In this document: in pieces, positions 40,381 to 41,357 of the stretch
Layout: every line of letters starts with the position of its first letter
Numbering within the stretch: the first letter of the stretch is position 1
Assembly (NCBI GenBank): GCA_003427395.1
Contig: BFEA01000002.1
Location: 8,763,711-8,805,067, forward strand
From: Chara braunii
Lineage: Eukaryota > Streptophyta > Charophyceae > Charales > Characeae
DNA length: 41,357 nucleotides
Direction: 5' to 3'
Position numbers and translations under genes: made by a program
The notes under the pieces: generated by a model
What the model was told of the DNA's origin: nothing
What the model saw: only the letters and a program-made list of their open reading frames with translations
Databases searched by the model: none

Positions 40381-41280
40381 GGTGATAGGTGTACAACCGG
40401 ATGACAGTTCCACTCCTCACCACGTAGACTCTCACCCCCTGACTGACTTAACTTATGACTGACTTACTAACTCCTCAGGAATTATTTAACGTCGCAAACA
40501 GGACAACGCAATCAACAAGTCCTCTGAAGACGAGGACAGCTGGTTGTGCAGCCCACGACTCGGACTTTGGGCCTACCGTGCCACACTGAGCAGCTCGTCG
40601 GTCTGTACCGGTCCTTGGGAGGGTTTGTCCTTCGGGTCAGTCAGTCATCAGACACGGCCTTTAGCCCTACTCAACCCGTGTGGGTTTGGTCAACGCAGCT
40701 CTATGACATCATACACAGAGTTCCTATCACCTGGACAGAAGAGACTCAATGCAGAAAGAAGAGACAAACGACTCAGCAAGTACCATGGGGCGTGTGCACA
40801 TCCATAGGGCGAGGGGGTAGGCTGAAGGCTTGGCGAGAGTATACCAACTCCAGCTTGGTCAAACTTCGTGGTCAACAGCTTCGGTCAACGCCAGCATGCA
40901 CCCCGGTCAACGATGAAAAACACTTGGTCAACTTCGGTAAAGGCCTGGTCAGTGCTGGTAAACACCTCGGTCAACGTTGGCTATGGCTGCCAACCCTCCT
41001 TCGTACTTCCCTTCGCTTTCCTTCTTCTTCCTCCCTCGGCTATGGCTTCTTTCTCATCCCTCCTCTCTATCTTCTTCGCCCCCGGGTATGGTTTCTCTTT
41101 CTCCCTTCTTTGTCTCTCCTTCCTCCTCCTCCTCAGCTAAGATTCTCTCCCTTTCTTCGTCCCTTCTCTCTCCTCTTCGACTTTATCTTCTCTCTCTGTG
41201 TCTTCTTTCTCGATGCCCGAGCTCGGCGGTTATGACCGCCTCGTCCTTCTATAGGTCACACAACCAATCTTCTATCGCTC

Positions 41281-41281
<1 letters not shown>
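40381..41281 (-). other. E3 leader, partial
   Basis: No conserved coding frame on the minus strand. Holds the leader motif (40475-40497) and pyrimidine-rich DNA at 41000-41210 (plus strand). No PBS or LTR start (TGCAATCAGACTCG in plus reading) was found before the window ends. Plus-strand frames of up to 229 codons are compositional. Confidence 0.6.
40475..40497 (-). promoter_or_regulatory. Conserved leader motif in E3
   Basis: Plus strand contains GGAATTATTTAACGTCGCAA, the counterpart of the E1 motif at 23883-23905, both preceded by CCTCA and followed by (A/T)CAGGACAACG. Confidence 0.5.

Positions 41282-41357
<76 letters not shown>
41282..41357. repeat. CT microsatellite at the window end
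   Basis: Uninterrupted (TC)n of about 38 units that runs to the last base; the true length is unknown. Confidence 0.97.

Larger units (their letters stand above)
33923..41357 (-). mobile_element. Nearly complete chromovirus E3, minus strand
   Basis: Read leftward: leader (window end to 40381), gag with coiled-coil and capsid domains, zinc knuckle, protease, RT, RNase H, integrase with chromodomain, purine tract and 3' LTR. The 5' LTR and PBS are not in the window; by analogy with E1's 1.4-kb leader they should lie just beyond 41357. Key catalytic motifs are mostly intact, but at least two in-frame stops and several single frameshifts disable it. It shares its LTR family with E2. Confidence 0.9.

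Noticed and set aside
40013-40462. A 149-codon Ser/Phe-rich frame on the plus strand
   Set aside because: It is the antisense shadow of the Lys/Glu-rich E3 gag coiled coil.
40546-41235. A 229-codon plus-strand frame
   Set aside because: It lies in the E3 leader, its second half is a pyrimidine-rich Leu/Pro/Phe/Ser run, and it resembles nothing known.

Overview
The window looks like repeat-dense nuclear DNA of a streptophyte (green alga or plant). I see no intact host gene. Evidence: at least five Ty3/gypsy-type (Metaviridae) retroelements or remnants, two with chromodomain-like integrase ends; a primer binding site resembling the initiator tRNA-Met site used by plant LTR elements; a LINE remnant; a tRNA-derived SINE; a U6 snRNA retrocopy; a transferred mitochondrial nad7 3' end; and many CT/CA microsatellites. 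The repeat load and microsatellites would suit a charophyte such as Chara, but that is a guess. Reading frames are broken nearly everywhere.

Layout. 1-4.6 kb: an LTR fragment (1-183), a U6 retrocopy with 16-bp target duplications (1154-1252, minus), and a minus-strand fragment resembling an organelle-type group II intron maturase (2017-2241). 4.6-7.4 kb: a gypsy reverse transcriptase/RNase H scrap, dispersed repeat A (interrupted by about 1.1 kb of other DNA), and repeat B. 7.4-9.8 kb: a minus-strand gypsy pol pseudogene (G1) whose RT is split by the mitochondrial nad7 fragment. 9.9-16.6 kb: tandem duplications, a second copy of B, a 483-bp SINE with 12-bp target duplications, a second copy of A, and a trnG-like pseudogene. 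16.8-20.0 kb: a decayed plus-strand LINE. 20.0-25.3 kb: element E1 (minus), with gag, protease and RT, a 1.4-kb leader, PBS and 5' LTR, cut off inside RT. 25.4-28.4 kb: element E2 (plus), an internally deleted chromovirus made of an LTR scrap, RNase H, integrase, chromodomain and a full 978-bp LTR. 28.4-33.9 kb: TTGA/TCAA simple repeats, nested tandem duplications, a plus-strand gypsy remnant (E4), a hairpin and an unrecognised 294-codon ORF. 33.9-41.36 kb: element E3 (minus), a nearly complete chromovirus with 833-bp 3' LTR, integrase, RNase H, RT, protease, zinc knuckle, gag and a long leader. Its 5' LTR probably lies beyond the window, which stops inside a CT microsatellite.

E2 and E3 belong to one LTR family: both LTRs start TGAAACGG and end GATTGCA and share a purine tract. 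E1 has a different LTR but shares a leader motif with E3. In full-length elements of this kind gag builds the particle, protease cuts the polyprotein, RT/RNase H makes the cDNA and the chromodomain integrase inserts it. Every copy here carries stops, frameshifts or deletions, so none can act alone.
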